From Lycocorax pyrrhopterus obiensis (taxonomy: Eukaryota > Chordata > Aves > Passeriformes > Paradisaeidae), in the NCBI GenBank assembly GCA_014706295.1, contig JACSVZ010000008.1, positions 15,650,159-15,714,158 of the forward strand: a DNA stretch of 64,000 nucleotides, in the 5' to 3' direction. The notes under the pieces are model-generated. The model was not told where the DNA came from. It searched no databases and worked only from the letters and a program-made list of their open reading frames with translations. Below are positions 1 to 27,504 of this stretch, one piece after another. Both the position numbers and the translations under genes were made by a program. Within the stretch, counting starts at the first letter, position 1; each line of letters opens with the position of its first letter.

Positions 1-3000
1 CCTAACTCCCTGATTCTAAGATTGCAGGGCAGGTAGAAATACCAGTACCATGAGAGCTTTCTTTTTTGCCAGTGTTGTTTTGAGCTCTGCCAGTGCTACT
101 GCTGGGTGGTAAGAAAACTGCAGGAACTCCTCTCAAGAACGCACTGCCCGGGGCCCACAGGGGCAGTGTCTGCCAAGAATGTGTTTCTGCCACATGTTCT
201 TAGTATGGTTTGCATGAGCATTGAGAAGAGGCTGTAAAAGCACTCAGCTTTCTTCCTTCATTTTTTATCATCTGTTTCTCTTCATTTGTCCATGTACTTT
301 TTTATTAGAGTCATGTTTTTCTCTTTTCCCAGCATCTGACTCTCAGCCTTACTTCCCCCTTTTCTTTTGCCTCTTGTTAGAGGGGCCTGAGATAGATAAC
401 ATTTAGGGTTTGTGTGGAGCAACTAAATTCTCTGCAAACACTTCTGGAAGTTAAAAATTTCGTAGCTTAAAAAGCAGAGTTGCGTGAAGATTTAGCCTTG
501 TATTGTTCCAATGCCAAGGACACCCTGTTATCTCAGAAAAGGATTAGGTCCTAAGGAAGTTCCCAATACAGTGAGAGTGCTGTGGCTTTCCCTGATTTCT
601 TCCTCACTCCTAGAATGAGGGGAGTTTTTATTTCCCGTGGATGACATCAAGAGCTTGTAGTGACTGTTGAGTAAATCTTTGCAGATTTGTCAGTGAGATG
701 ATAGAGATTTTTAACATACTGCAACAAAAGGCACAATTTTAAACTTTTTTCCCTAACATTTGCTTAGAAGTAAATATTTCTCATAATATGAGATTATTAA
801 AAAGCCTTTTTAAAAGTGATGGGCATCAAACATCAGAGTGAAGCTTAGACATTTTTTCCATTGTGTCCAAAAATGTGCATTGGAATGTAGTTTTCTGTCA
901 CTTGGGCCTGCAGCCTGGCTGCCCCAGTTAAGTACTGAAGGTCTCCAAAAATATAGGTTGTGCATTGCAGTGGATGTTCTCTGATAGACCATGACAAGCA
1001 TGAAGCAGGTCTGGCCTTGATGTGGCTTAAGAATTCCTGTGGCCAGTGCTGGGAATCTCTTTGGAGACCCCATCTGTGCCTTGCTGGAGTGAGCCTTGCA
1101 GGGCTTCTAGCAGGGAGCTTAGCTGGGGCAGGGGCCTTTCTGGCTACTTAGTGGGCAGGCTCGTATCTTGGAATGCTTTTTGAAATAAAAGATAACAAAA
1201 TACAAAAACAGATAAAAAATATAAAAAGAGATACTTGGATGGATTGAGGGGCAGTTTCTTAGGGGAAGAAAGTCTGCTCTTTGGAGGTGGGGGATAGCTA
1301 AAATGCTAGCCCTCTCTCATACCATGTGAGCAACTGAACTTCTTAAATATGCATATGAAGATCTGTTCACATCTGGCTGTCTGTTTTCTCTCTTAATGGG
1401 TAGCCTGCTCCACATTTCTTGATTGCCTTTTGTTTAAGAGTCTCAGAGCACATTATGGATGTAAATGAAATGCCACTTGAATCACCTGTTAGATATGATT
1501 ACTACTGTCATATTCATCCCACTTTATGAAAGAGAAACACAGTGCAGAGACAAGTGCCGTCTCCCAGCCCGTTCCCACACCTGCATTATTGCACCTTACT
1601 ACAGCTCACAGACCTCTTGGCACCAGTGTGGAACCAGGGAACGGGGAATGCATAATGTGTTGGAACAAATGTTCAAATATTGGTGCCTTAGTCTCCTTTA
1701 TCCTGTTCAGGGGAAAGACATTTCTTCAAACCTATGCTGTGCCACCTTACGGATGTGGCTGTGACACGGACCCAGCATCAGCAGAGGGAAGGCACACGGT
1801 TGGCAATAAACCTGCCAGGAAAGCAGGACTCCACAGGGCTCCATAGTCTTTGAATTTCTGGGGCCCCCACAGTTCCTCCCTGGTCCCTCCCCGGACACAA
1901 AGGATTGCAGCCTGCTGGAGCAGGGCTTTTTGGGATTTATTATCAGACAGATGTGTCGTCATGGTAACCCCAGCCAGGCTTTAAATCTCTTTCTGTGTAG
2001 AGGAATGCTAAGCCTCTTAACCGCTGTCTTTCCTCCTACTGCTTTCCTACCCAGGCTTGGGGAACTGGATGTGCCTTTCAGGGCAGCAGAGGGAAGGCGA
2101 GGCTTGGGACAGCTCTGGAGAAAGGAAAGAACGTGGCACTTTCCTGTCTGAGTTACTGGGTGATGTGTTCAAGGTGCTGGTCCCAAATTTGAAGTGATCT
2201 TGTGAACCATCATCTGGACAGACAGGTGCCTCTCTGAGGAGAGGTGCACAGCTCTTAGTCTGTGCTCCCTGATGTGTGGGGTGAGTGCCTGTGTCTTGCT
2301 GGGCTGCATAAAGGGAGCTTGACCTCTCATTGCCTGTTCTAGATCTTGTGCTGCAAAGGAGGCTTCAGTCGTCAGTGTTGCTGGCATGTCATTTTTAAAA
2401 AGCACTGCCTGTATATGTGATAGGTTCTGGAGATGTCACATGCCTTACATTTATCAAATTACTGTTCTTGGGTGGGGACTGAGGTAAAGATGCAGTAGGC
2501 AGGTGGCCATGGAAAAGCTGAAATCTTTGAAATTTGTCCCAGGCTGCATTTGATGTCACAGTTGTGTGGCTGTGGGAATGAGGAACAGGCAATTAAGTGT
2601 GTCTGTAGGGAAAGGTCTGAAAGCTTGGTTCCCTCACAGAGAGCATTGAGAGTGTCTTGTAGCACTGCACATGTAATCTGTCTGGTCTTCCCACCTTGCT
2701 GTGGTCATGGACTGCCTGCCTTGGGTGTAAAACTGCTCAGTGTATGTTCGCAGTGAATGGGTGATTGCAGTGAACTACAGAAGTCATTTTTTAAATTATG
2801 TGATGACCAGTGTTTGGTTAACATTGGTTTGATATATCAGTGACAGCAGTGATTTGTCAGGTTATCCATAAGAGGCTGGTGTCAAGGCACCTCCACGGAA
2901 TGAGAGTCTGCCTTTTGTGAGTGCACTTGCACCACTGAGGGAGTGGTGCACCCAAACAGTTCCTATGGAGTGTGAGCCATGTGAAGGCACCCTGCGGTGC

Positions 3001-4275
3001 TGTTTTATGCTCCTTGGGGCTGGGGAAGGGCAGCTGATGCAGGAAGGTCTGTTCATCTTTCCTACACAGTTTGATAGGTCTGTGTGCTTTCCCCAGAGTT
3101 ATATTCCACGTTTCCTGTGTGATTGCATCCAGCCGAAGTCTGCTGTTGAGAGGTCAGCAGACTTCGGTCACCTTCACCTTGGTGCAGCCACTGATCCATT
3201 GCTTTCTGAGAAAAGCTATTAAAATCTAAATAGCCCAGACAAGGACGGTGTCTGTCACCTGCCAACAGCCCTCCTGCCAGCCCCTGTTTGATTAAGAATT
3301 CTCCCACAGGGAGATGCACCAGTGACATTTCCCTAAAGCACGCAGGTAGCAGCAGAGCGTTCGTCTCCTCTCTTTTTATCGTTTTCCAGCAGAAGAAATT
3401 TGACTAGAATTAGTTTGTGTCCTACTTGTCTGTGACACACTGAGCCTCTGGGGTTTGTTTTTTGGTTTGGTTTTTTTCTGTCAAGGCTGTGTGCTGTCTT
3501 ACTGTGTACACTGCTGGACCCTGAGGTTTGTGGTAATAAGGCACCTTCCCTTTGGTTAAAGCAATTACTTTGGATATTTAAAGCAATCACAGGTGAGCAC
3601 GAGATGTGAGGATTGTGAATGTTGGCTTTCCCAGATTTTCTTCCCAGAATCCAGGAAAATTTTTCTGCTACAAAATTTTGGCACTTTCAAGGGAACACAA
3701 AATCAGGGATACCTCTCTGCTGTGGCAGGACTTGTATGGGTAGTTCTGAGGATCCACCTTTCCTCTCCAAATAAAAGCCCCCTCCCTTTGAATCACTTAG
3801 TTACTGTTCATGATATTATTGACTTCTTTTTCTTCATCTGTGTACCATGGGCTGCCCCATCCTTCTTTTCATTAGCACATAGACTGAGAAAGGGCAGAGG
3901 TTCATTAGCGAAGTCCCAGCCAACATGGGAGAGGAAGGGAGCATTGAGGTTGAATCTGTAAAGAATCTGTTGCTCTCAAGTGAGATTTATTGTTCCTTTG
4001 CCTTAGCACAGACACTCTGGGTCCTTCACACTGAAGTGGAGAGCATGATCTGACTGGTTTTAAAGGGGCATCATTTAGTACAGCAGAACTACTTCAAGTA
4101 AAGACTCTGTATGAGGAGCACTTACCTGCTCTGCTCCACTCCAAGGGAAACAGTGCCTTAGCCCCATCTCCTCTGATACCTCTTCAGACTTAACTGGACA
4201 CCAGTACGGCACAGACACATGTTACAGAAGAAAAAATATGAATGTGAACATTTCTTTTTCCTTTTGTTCAAACAG
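1..4275 (+). other. NDST2: NDST2 intron (left part outside the window)
   Basis: Six-frame inspection shows no segment resembling the first 335 NDST residues, so the upstream coding exons lie left of the window. The only structure I see is a perfect hairpin at 3133-3167 (listed separately). Confidence 0.75.
3133..3167. repeat. Perfect 13-bp inverted repeat (hairpin)
   Basis: CCGAAGTCTGCTG at 3133-3145 and its exact reverse complement at 3155-3167 flank a 9-base loop. The stem does not extend beyond 13 pairs apart from one G-T wobble. It lies deep in an NDST2 intron. Confidence 0.85.
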
Positions 4276-19489
<15,214 letters not shown>

Positions 19490-19552
19490 GAGGGACTCCC
19501 TTGCCCCCAGTGCCACTGGGACGTGTGGTGCTCCAATGTGTGCTATGATGCC

Positions 19553-19592
19553 ATCTCTTGTCAATGAAAGTGATCTCTTGTCAATGGAAAAT
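19553..19592 (+). repeat. Two-copy 20-bp tandem repeat in NDST2 3'UTR
   Basis: ATCTCTTGTCAATG occurs at 19553-19566 and again at 19573-19586, giving a period of 20. The last bases of each unit have diverged. Confidence 0.8.
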
Positions 19593-19955
19593 GATAAGCC
19601 AAAACAACTGGACAAATGAGCAGGAGCAGAGAATGTGCATGTGGAGCCTTGCCCCACCCTTGGAAAGGGCTGCTGCCCCTGACACTGCCCTGGCGCATAG
19701 AGTGCAAGTCACAGTCTTGAGTATTAATGGCGTGCTACTACAATTCGACTTCTACTTCCAGGAAGGATTTGGAATGCCTGCCCTACTTTGAGCAGGGGCG
19801 AGAGCAGCATTAACACTTTGTGTATTTTTAAATTACTTTTCTCAGTTTATGAAACAGACACGAGCTGGAGTTAATGTGTTACTCCTCTGAGCCCAGAAGT
19901 AAAGGCTGAAGAGGGGAAGCATTTGAGCCCACTGCTGAGAAAAGAGCAGCAGCCT

Positions 19956-19961
19956 AATAAA
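19956..19961 (+). promoter_or_regulatory. Candidate proximal poly(A) signal of NDST2
   Basis: AATAAA lies 467 bases after the stop codon. The downstream sequence is only weakly GT-rich, so use is uncertain. Confidence 0.4.
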
Positions 19962-20914
19962 AGGGGAATCTAGTGCAGTGAAGCCCAGCTTTTCTCCGTA
20001 GTCTGTTAGGCACAGCGAGGTCCAGGAAGGCCTTGTTCCTGCCCGTGCCCATTGCTTACAGTGCCGCTGCGTGGGGATGGTGGGGACTGCACCTGCGGGG
20101 ACAGGGAGAGACAGGTAACGTTGTCTCTCCTTATCTGCACTGTTTTGGGTGTGATGCAGTGTCTGGTGACTCTGGTCAATGAACTGCTTTGTTATCGTAG
20201 AGAAAAGGTTGTCACATGTGGCAAGTATTTCTCTGCAGGGACTTTAGAAATTTCAAAAGATAACCAAGGAGCAGTAATGTCCCTGTAGAGCACTTGGGGG
20301 GTGTGAGTGCAGCACAGCAGTGGGGGGAGGCAAAGCTCAGGTATCGTAAAATAAGGCTGATGATACAGCTGAAAGCAGACAATTCAGTTCCTCATGTCTG
20401 ATCATCTTAAAAAAAAATCCCTTTCCAGCAGCGTCAGTTGATAGCACTGTTTTAATCTTGCAGTCCAACAGTCCAAGGAGAAAAGTAAAAAACAGTTAAA
20501 AGTAAGTATTGTTCAGCTATAAAGGGAAGGCTTTGCACCAGAAGTGGTTTCCTATGCCCGAAAGGGGCTTCTGCAGGTGCTCAAGTAAGTACACTAAGGT
20601 ACTTTGCCGCCTCCTGCAGTTGCTGGATAAATTATTCTCAGAGGAAATCCTCCATCATGCTTGTATATATTTTTCTTTGAGCCATGGGCTTCTGGAAAGG
20701 CATGGGGCCATCCCCTCCTTCCCAGGCACAGGTGGTCCTTGGAGATTGCTGCAGAGGGGCAGGATCCACCTGAACACAGGTTATGGAAACTTTCACAACT
20801 GTCATGAGCCACTTCTGTCCTATCCAGAGAGAAGTTGCTTCAGCTGAGCTTTTCCATTGAGCCTTAGGTATTGTGTATTTCTGAATGAATGGTGCATTTA
20901 CCGTTGTATGTAAA

Positions 20915-20922
20915 TGTATATA
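20915..20922 (+). promoter_or_regulatory. Candidate Pumilio-binding element in NDST2 3'UTR
   Basis: TGTATATA fits the PUF consensus UGUANAUA in the sense strand of the presumed 3'UTR, within an AT-rich stretch (20905-20945). A motif of this length often occurs by chance. Confidence 0.3.
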
Positions 20923-21127
20923 GTATGCAATATAGTATTTTATTTCATGTGCCCTTGGAAAGGGTTATTTTGTGCAGCCAAAAAACAGCTGGAAAGACTA
21001 GAAACCCCTCTCTCATTCCTGTTAGAGAGAAAAGCCCAACTTCCTGCACTTGATTCATGTATAGCATCATTCACATTGAATGATAATGAAGAAATTCTTG
21101 GCTCTTGAAGCTGAGCACATGTGTCTG

Positions 21128-21167
21128 AATAAAGGCTAGAAGTAGTAGTAAGTGGAGATTCAATAAA
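21128..21167 (+). promoter_or_regulatory. Candidate distal poly(A) signals of NDST2 (two AATAAA)
   Basis: Two AATAAA hexamers (21128-21133 and 21162-21167) are followed by a T-rich and then a GT-rich element. This is the most convincing plus-strand cleavage context in the intergenic region. Confidence 0.55.
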
Positions 21168-21190
21168 TGTACTACTTATTTTTCTTCTTT

Positions 21191-24100
21191 GTGATGATTT
21201 GGAGTGGTGTCATGGACCCTAAGCTGGTACAAGGGTAAGAAAAACTGAAAAACCTCCTGCAGGCCTTAGAGCTGGTATTTGGGAGGGCAGCAGTGGTGTT
21301 TAACTTAGATTTGAAGCAACATAGAAGCAGTGTGCTAAGGCTTGCAGCCAGGCTGCAGTTTGAGACTCATTCTTACTGGTTCACAGTAGTGGTGACTTTG
21401 GGGCCATCCCTGGCTACTGCAGTGGTTTCCAGCTGCTGTGCCTGCCACAGCAGAGCTTGGCTCTGTCCCTCCTGTCCACGTGTGCAGCAGCTCTTACAGT
21501 AAACTGGAAGGAAAACATTGTTTGAATAGTCACGGTTGTGAGAGCATTGTAATACAGTCCTACAGCTCTCCCTTCACCAGACACTTCACAAATAACCCTG
21601 GCAGCAGCAGGGCAGTCATTTTCACATACTGCCACAGCAGGTGGAGGATCCCAGGACTAATGATTGTGCTTCTCCCTTAAACGTTTCCTTGCTCTTAATT
21701 CAGTCTAGGTTGTCACACAATAGCTTCACGCTTTACCTCAGACTGTGGTACATCTCTGAGAAGATGTACAGATTTAAACATTAAAAATAAACACGGTATG
21801 AGGAATAAATGTTGGGAGGGGCTCACTAAGTATCAGTGTTACTTTACCAGTAATAGTCTGTCACTCAAGGCAGCAAAAGGCAACTGTGTAGTCTCATTAT
21901 TTATTCCTTCCCTCCTCTTGTTGCTTAATTTCTGTACTATGCTAGTTCTTACTGTTTATGCTAATGGCAAACAAAGTACCTGCTGCGGTCAGCTCCAAAT
22001 GCAGGATCTCCTTACCTGATGAAGAGCTATTTTCAAATCTGCTACCTCTCTCTGACAGCACATGGATGCAGAAGCTACCCTCTTTCCAGACATCTCTTCA
22101 AAGCTGTGGAATCAAACACTGCCTCCTAAGAGAAGCTCATGTAATATCAGAAGCTTTATGATACTAAAAAGCCAACAAATCCCATCTTGTTTAGTGAGAG
22201 ACACTGGTTACTAGATACTGATCCCATTAGGCAGTAAAACATTCCAGCTCCTCACACATCCATAGTGGAAACAAACCTCACCTTGCCTCACTGCTTCGTA
22301 GCAGAAGTTCATGGTAAGCCATTCACTTCTAAGACAAGGAAAATGATAAGCACAAACAGTACCTAAAGGGTTTTTTTGGTAATGTATTAAAAAATACTTC
22401 TTTAGTCTGATGCAACTGACCCATTCTAAAAGTAGTCATTTGACCCAGGGACCAGAAGGTCGTGTGATTCTAATAGCCAAGTGCATGAAAGGTGAGCATG
22501 GGCAAAACAACAATAGGAAACTCTTTGGAACTTGTGCTTGCACATCACCTCAGAAATTCAATCAGGAATGTACTTTAAAGTTGTCTGCTGCCTCTTTCTA
22601 TTCCATACAACATTAAGGGAACAGTGGTACGAATCTCAGCTATAGGGTGAAGACCTTCTAAGGGAACTGGAGAATTCCTCTGTAGGTGGCAGCATGTTAT
22701 CAATTCTACACAAAAATCTGATCGTGGAAAATTGCAATTTTCATCTGATGATAGCACTGCAAAGACAAATATTCCTGACAGAAGCCTGCACCTCCTGGAA
22801 GTCAGAATGACACACAGGAATCTAACAAGCCACTTGCTCAACCTCATCCTGTTGTTTTTCAGGCCTTACACTCAGTTGGAAAGAAAATCCCTTGATTTCT
22901 TGATCATTTTTCTGCATCAGTAGTAACATGGCCAGAAAAGCAATGATAAGCAGGTCTGAAAGTGCCAAATGCTTCAAATAAATCTGCTCAGCCCCCTCAC
23001 TGAATCCTGAGGGACTCCTGGCTGACATGGTGCAACTCCACACAAGACACCAAGCAGCCAACACACACAAGTGTTTTCAGGCTGCTTCAAGCCAGGAATC
23101 CCATCCCCTGTCACACAGCAGAACACAGATGGAGCACTGGTTTTACCTACAGTTTGTTTGGTTTTTTTTCTTTTTTCTTAAAGGCTTGTGGGGGTTAAAA
23201 ACCACAACAAACCAAGTAATATTCACCTCTGAAACACTTTGCAGGCTGGTTTTGCGACAAAAAGTATTCCTGACACTGATCTCCACTATTCTATGTAGAA
23301 AGAAATAATTTCTTTTTAGCTTTAAAAAGTGGTTTTCTTCCAAGACTTGGTTTCTCACCTTTGTCATATTCAGCTCTTGAGTCTCTCCAAAATGCTTGTA
23401 AACCAGCAGGTCCATAGTAGTGATACCATCCCAGCAGAGTCCAGCTCATGGTTATGTCACGTACGGTAACATGATCATAAATCAGGTTGGGTCATAATCC
23501 CTCAGGTCATTGGAAAAGGTGCTTTTCAGGACTTAAGAGAAAAAGCTCCTGGCTGACTAAAATGAGGCAATATAAGTATGACATGGAAGGAAATGTCAGG
23601 GACCCAGTCCCTGTTTACAATGCATGCTATGTACATATACCAGATATGTACTAGATTTAATGCATTTCCACCACTTTCCCCTCATAACTCACATCCCCTT
23701 CATGGCAACAAAGGAATTGTACAGTGCAGCCTGGACACACTAAGTAATGACTACTGTAACTGTGAGCAGACAATGCCCACAAGATAAAAAGTCACTTGTT
23801 TACAGAGCACAGTCAGTCTTTACAAGAAGCAGAAACATTATTCAGTAATGGCAGCTCCTGACAGCACACACAGTTCATCTGCATGGTGCCCTCAGGAAAA
23901 GCACTCACTAGTCCTCAGCCCAAACGCAAACTCTGGCCCAGAACAGCCCCAAGCTGCACTTCTAGTTTCCACAGAGTAATGCTGCTTTGGGAGAGGTGCC
24001 TCCACCACCCTGCCTCAAGTGCAAATACCTTTAAAATGGAAACAGAAGTAGAAATGAGTTCAAAAGCCACATTTGAATTATTCTGGGGGCAAGGGGATAG

Positions 24101-24323
24101 TGAGGGGGAGGCAGTTAAAAAAAAAAACCACCCAAAAGACCCTGCCTTCACCATAATCATGTCAATTACACTTAAATTCAGGCACAGAAAAACACAAAAT
24201 ATTTTAAATAAACTGTAGTTGAGAGCCATTTAGTCTATGGCTTAAAAGGGCTTAAAAGCAAAGTAGGGTTTAAAAGCAAAGTCATACAACAGTCATGGTG
24301 AGCAAATGCTGAGAACTTGCCCT
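21191..24323. other. Intergenic region between convergent genes
   Basis: No coding potential, RNA gene or transposon was recognised. A short imperfect repeat (TTAAAAGCAAAGT) occurs around 24250-24282. The start coincides with the likely NDST2 cleavage site, but either 3'UTR could extend into this stretch. Confidence 0.5.
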
Positions 24324-24345
24324 TTTATTTTCTGCACCTTTGTTT

Positions 24346-24362
24346 AAAAAAAAAAAAAAAAA
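24346..24362. repeat. A17 homopolymer
   Basis: A run of 17 A on the plus strand. There is no adjacent retrogene sequence or target-site duplication that I can recognise. Confidence 0.85.
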
Positions 24363-25461
24363 GTAGTCAGTGGTAGCAGATTGTGAGAACACTTTTCTGG
24401 CACATTCTCTTCCCAGTTACATCCTGAAAATTCATTTTTATATCCTGCCTATCTCTTAACATCTAGGTAAGAAAACTACAACTTTCCCACCTCTTACAGA
24501 AAACTAATTTAAATTTATGCCATGTTGTTACGGCTGGCAACTTTGACCAAGAGGTGGTGAAGAACTTCATGGGTACTTCAGTGTTTACTCCACTTCCACT
24601 GCCTGGGGTTTGCAAGGCTGTTCAGAGCACTCCAGCACTGTGTAGCAGTAGCCAAGCTGGTGCTAAATAAGGTGGGAAAGTAAAAGCTGTATTCTGCTCC
24701 AAAATACCAGTTCCAGGCTTGATAAAAACCAAACCCAAGCAAAAAATTTAAAACCTTTAGTTTCAACAACTCTCCAAAAGGCTAATTCTGAATGGGCTCT
24801 CCAAAAACCAAAATACAAATCCCAAATAAATAGTAAGGACTGTAAACAAAACTACACAGAAGCAGGCTTTTCAGCTAATCCCAGCCATACCTGGTGCCAG
24901 GCACGTCATTTCATTACAGGACAGCTCCAACTCACCTTGTTCATGGGCTGTAAAGACACTGAAGTCCAAAGGCAAATACTGTTCTGTTAACTTGGATTCC
25001 TGGAAAGTGCCTCCAAAAGAAAATTTTCACAGGCAAGAAAGATGGCAATAGGTGAACATGTCCAGAAAGGCAGACACTTCATGTGTTGCTGGGAAGGTCC
25101 TGGAGAACGTTTACTCCAAGTGAAAAAACACATGGGTTAACTGAAAGTCAAAGGAAATTTGAGTTGCCTGCCAACCTCGTTTACAGGTCTTCTGCTGAGA
25201 TGTCTTTTCAGAATTTCTAAAGCCTATACATTTTTCCCATTCCTGGAATAGTGGCCAAACTAAAACGACTAATCAATATCACAGATGAGGCTCTGACATT
25301 TCATTTCCCTATTCAATCCAAATCCTTAATGCTATAAGCCACTTCTGATACTTAACATTCAGCTCTTTTACCCATTTCCCTTCTGCTTCTTTCCTTCTAA
25401 AACATGCTCCCTTCTCTTCCGCAGATTTTCTCCTATAGCATTAGAAAGGAAAAGATTAGAC

Positions 25462-25467
25462 TTTATT
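25462..25467 (-). promoter_or_regulatory. Candidate poly(A) signal of ZSWIM8
   Basis: AATAAA on the minus strand in the context TGTCTAATAAAGTC, followed by a T-rich stretch. Confidence 0.35.
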
Positions 25468-25865
25468 AGACAACTCATTTTTCTGTAAGCTCCTTTCAGA
25501 GTTCTGAACGTGCAAGAACCAGAGCACAGAAAGTGTTTCAGGAGCCCAGACTTTCCACACATCATCAGGCTGTGCTCTCCAGTCAAATCCAGAAGTTTTG
25601 CCCAATAACAGGCAGCTCATAATCAACACGGACTTTAGTTTAAAAACCACAGAACTTAACCCATTATTACCACCATCTGCATTTCTAGTTAACATGTAAC
25701 TAGATACCTTATGGAGGAATACACGGAGTTATAAGGAGATCTTTAAATAGTTACTGTTGCACAATCAGTAGAGGAACCTCAGTCATACTCTCTTGGCCTG
25801 TGCAGTTCACAAAGTCAAACCAAAAGAGCCTGTTCATCTGTTTTGCCCTCTGCCTATGAGTTACT

Positions 25866-25871
25866 TTTATT
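25866..25871 (-). promoter_or_regulatory. Candidate poly(A) signal of ZSWIM8
   Basis: AATAAA on the minus strand, about 1.4 kb beyond the stop, followed by a T-rich and GT-rich element (25800-25825 in plus coordinates). Confidence 0.4.
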
Positions 25872-27300
25872 TTTTAAGAGTATCACTGCAAATATCAAAC
25901 AGGCACATATTTCTAACTTGCAGAAACTAAAACTCATTGGCTAAACCCAAGTAAGAAGCAACTTCATTACTACTGAGAAACTGGATTCTTAACATCCATG
26001 AGTCATCTAACTTCCACTTTTAAAAGCCCTGAAATTTATGTGCTTATACACTTCAGCTATCTAAACCTAATTTTCTGCAATGCTGTCCCTACTGGATATC
26101 TTTCATAGTCCACCAAATACCTCTCTAAATACATGGGAGCAGCTGCTGTTCTGCACAATACTTGGAAAATACAAGGCTCTGCATTATCACGCAGTATCAA
26201 GACTAGAAAAGGAACCCAGTGGCTGACAGAACTGTAGGCAGAACATCCCAGGCTTACCACCAACTCTCCCAACTCCCATCAAACACGTACGTCAGCCTCT
26301 GCAGAGGCACGTCATTCTCAGAGCAGTACCAGGCAAGAAACCTTCAGGCCCCAGCTTGTGCTGGATTACTGCTCCCCAAAGCACAACAGCCACCTACCAG
26401 GGCTCACAGGAGCTCCCACTGACACACAGCTGGCCAGCTCCTTCAGACTGCCAACATCATAGCAGAGAGAAGAAAGAGTCAGTCTAAGAAAACGAGTGTT
26501 TAATCAGGAAACGAGAAGAGACAAGGGATAAGAAACTGATTACAGGAGAGTAATATCCCAGCCAAAAGAAACAGGATTGTACAACTTGTAACAACCAGGA
26601 TCAAAACATTCTATGAGCCAGCAGTGCCCAGTGAGGGACACTCCTGAGAAAGAGCCCAAGCACTTCTGGTAGTCTCCAGGTAGCTCAGTTCAGTCAAGGA
26701 CTGACTGCCCAAGCTCCAGCCTCTGCCCTCAGCTGCTGCAGAAAGCTGCAGAGGTGGCCCTGGCCCTGCTACTCCAGTCTCAGCTTCTCTCACCAGGAGT
26801 TGCTGAAAGGGATGGAGGGAGCACTCACTGTGCACAGCAGTTCCAGCCACTCCCGACAGGAGATGGTGTGTGGAGTAAGAGAAGCCCATAAAAAAAAAAA
26901 AGTTTACATATTTATAAATGCCAAAAATAAATATTTAAGACAGAATCCCCAACCCCTCTAACACGTGCGTAATCACACTGCAAACTGCTCGCAGGACAGC
27001 CTCCCAGGGCTCAGGGAAAAAAGCAGTGACTACACCACAGGGCAGCCAGCTCAACTTCCTTCTTGTTTCCTGATGCTTCTGAAGCCTGCAGCCCACTGAG
27101 AAGGAGGAGGAAGAGCGAGCAAAGCAGAGCGCCAACACGCAACAGTGCTGGAGAGGAATGTCATGGTATAAATACATCAGATCAGTGGTTTCGAACAAGT
27201 TAAAACTAAAATAAAAAAGACACCAGAAGGAAGGATGGTGTAAATGGAACTACAACTATGTTGGGCAAAGGGTTGTGTGTCCGTGGAGCTCCACCCGATG

Positions 27301-27504
27301 TCATGGTGAGAAGGTGGTCATTTCCAGAGAGACCCTTTGCCACAGCTCCTTTGTCTGCTTGCTGCGCTTTAGGTTCTGGAGAATATCATTAAACTGCATC
27401 ATGCCCATGGGAGTCAGGCAGAAGGCGCTTCTGGCGCTGCGGATGGCATTCACAAAGTCATCGTAGTCAGCTGGAGTGAGATGGATCAGCCGATGATGAA
27501 TGTA
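27301..27504 (-). CDS. ZSWIM8: ZSWIM8 terminal coding exon 26
   Basis: The 67 codons plus a TGA stop (27301-27303) begin YIHHRLIHLTPADYDDFVNA and end LWQRVSLEMTTFSP. The acceptor is TTCCCATCCAG. Confidence 0.96.
   Translation of the reverse strand, partial: YIHHRLIHLTPADYDDFVNAIRSARSAFCLTPMGMMQFNDILQNLKRSKQTKELWQRVSLEMTTFSP

Larger units (their letters stand above)
19490..21190 (+). other. NDST2: Probable NDST2 3' untranslated region
   Basis: There is no open frame of interest after the NDST2 stop. The first AATAAA is at 19956-19961. A stronger pair at 21128-21133 and 21162-21167 is followed by a T-rich then GT-rich stretch (TTTTTCTTCTTTGTG, then GGAGTGGTGTC), as expected at a cleavage site. 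Short and long 3'UTR forms are both possible. The end is inferred, not observed. Confidence 0.5.
24324..27300 (-). other. ZSWIM8: Possible ZSWIM8 3' untranslated region (length uncertain)
   Basis: Downstream of the ZSWIM8 stop on the minus strand, candidate signals are ATTAAA (26499-26504) and AATAAA (25866-25871, 25462-25467 and 24324-24329). The 25866 site is followed by a T/GT-rich stretch in the transcript direction. The real end could be any of these. An A12 run (T12 in the transcript) lies at 26890-26901. Confidence 0.4.

Noticed and set aside
1480..1580. MIR-like patch (also near 15430 and 40390)
   Set aside because: Only loose similarity to the 'gaggaaactgaggcacagag' type core. A profile search would be needed.
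1..4275. Upstream NDST2 coding exons
   Set aside because: No translated segment here resembles residues 1-335 of NDST proteins.
24346..24362. A17 run as evidence of a retrogene
   Set aside because: No gene-like sequence lies upstream and no target-site duplication is visible.
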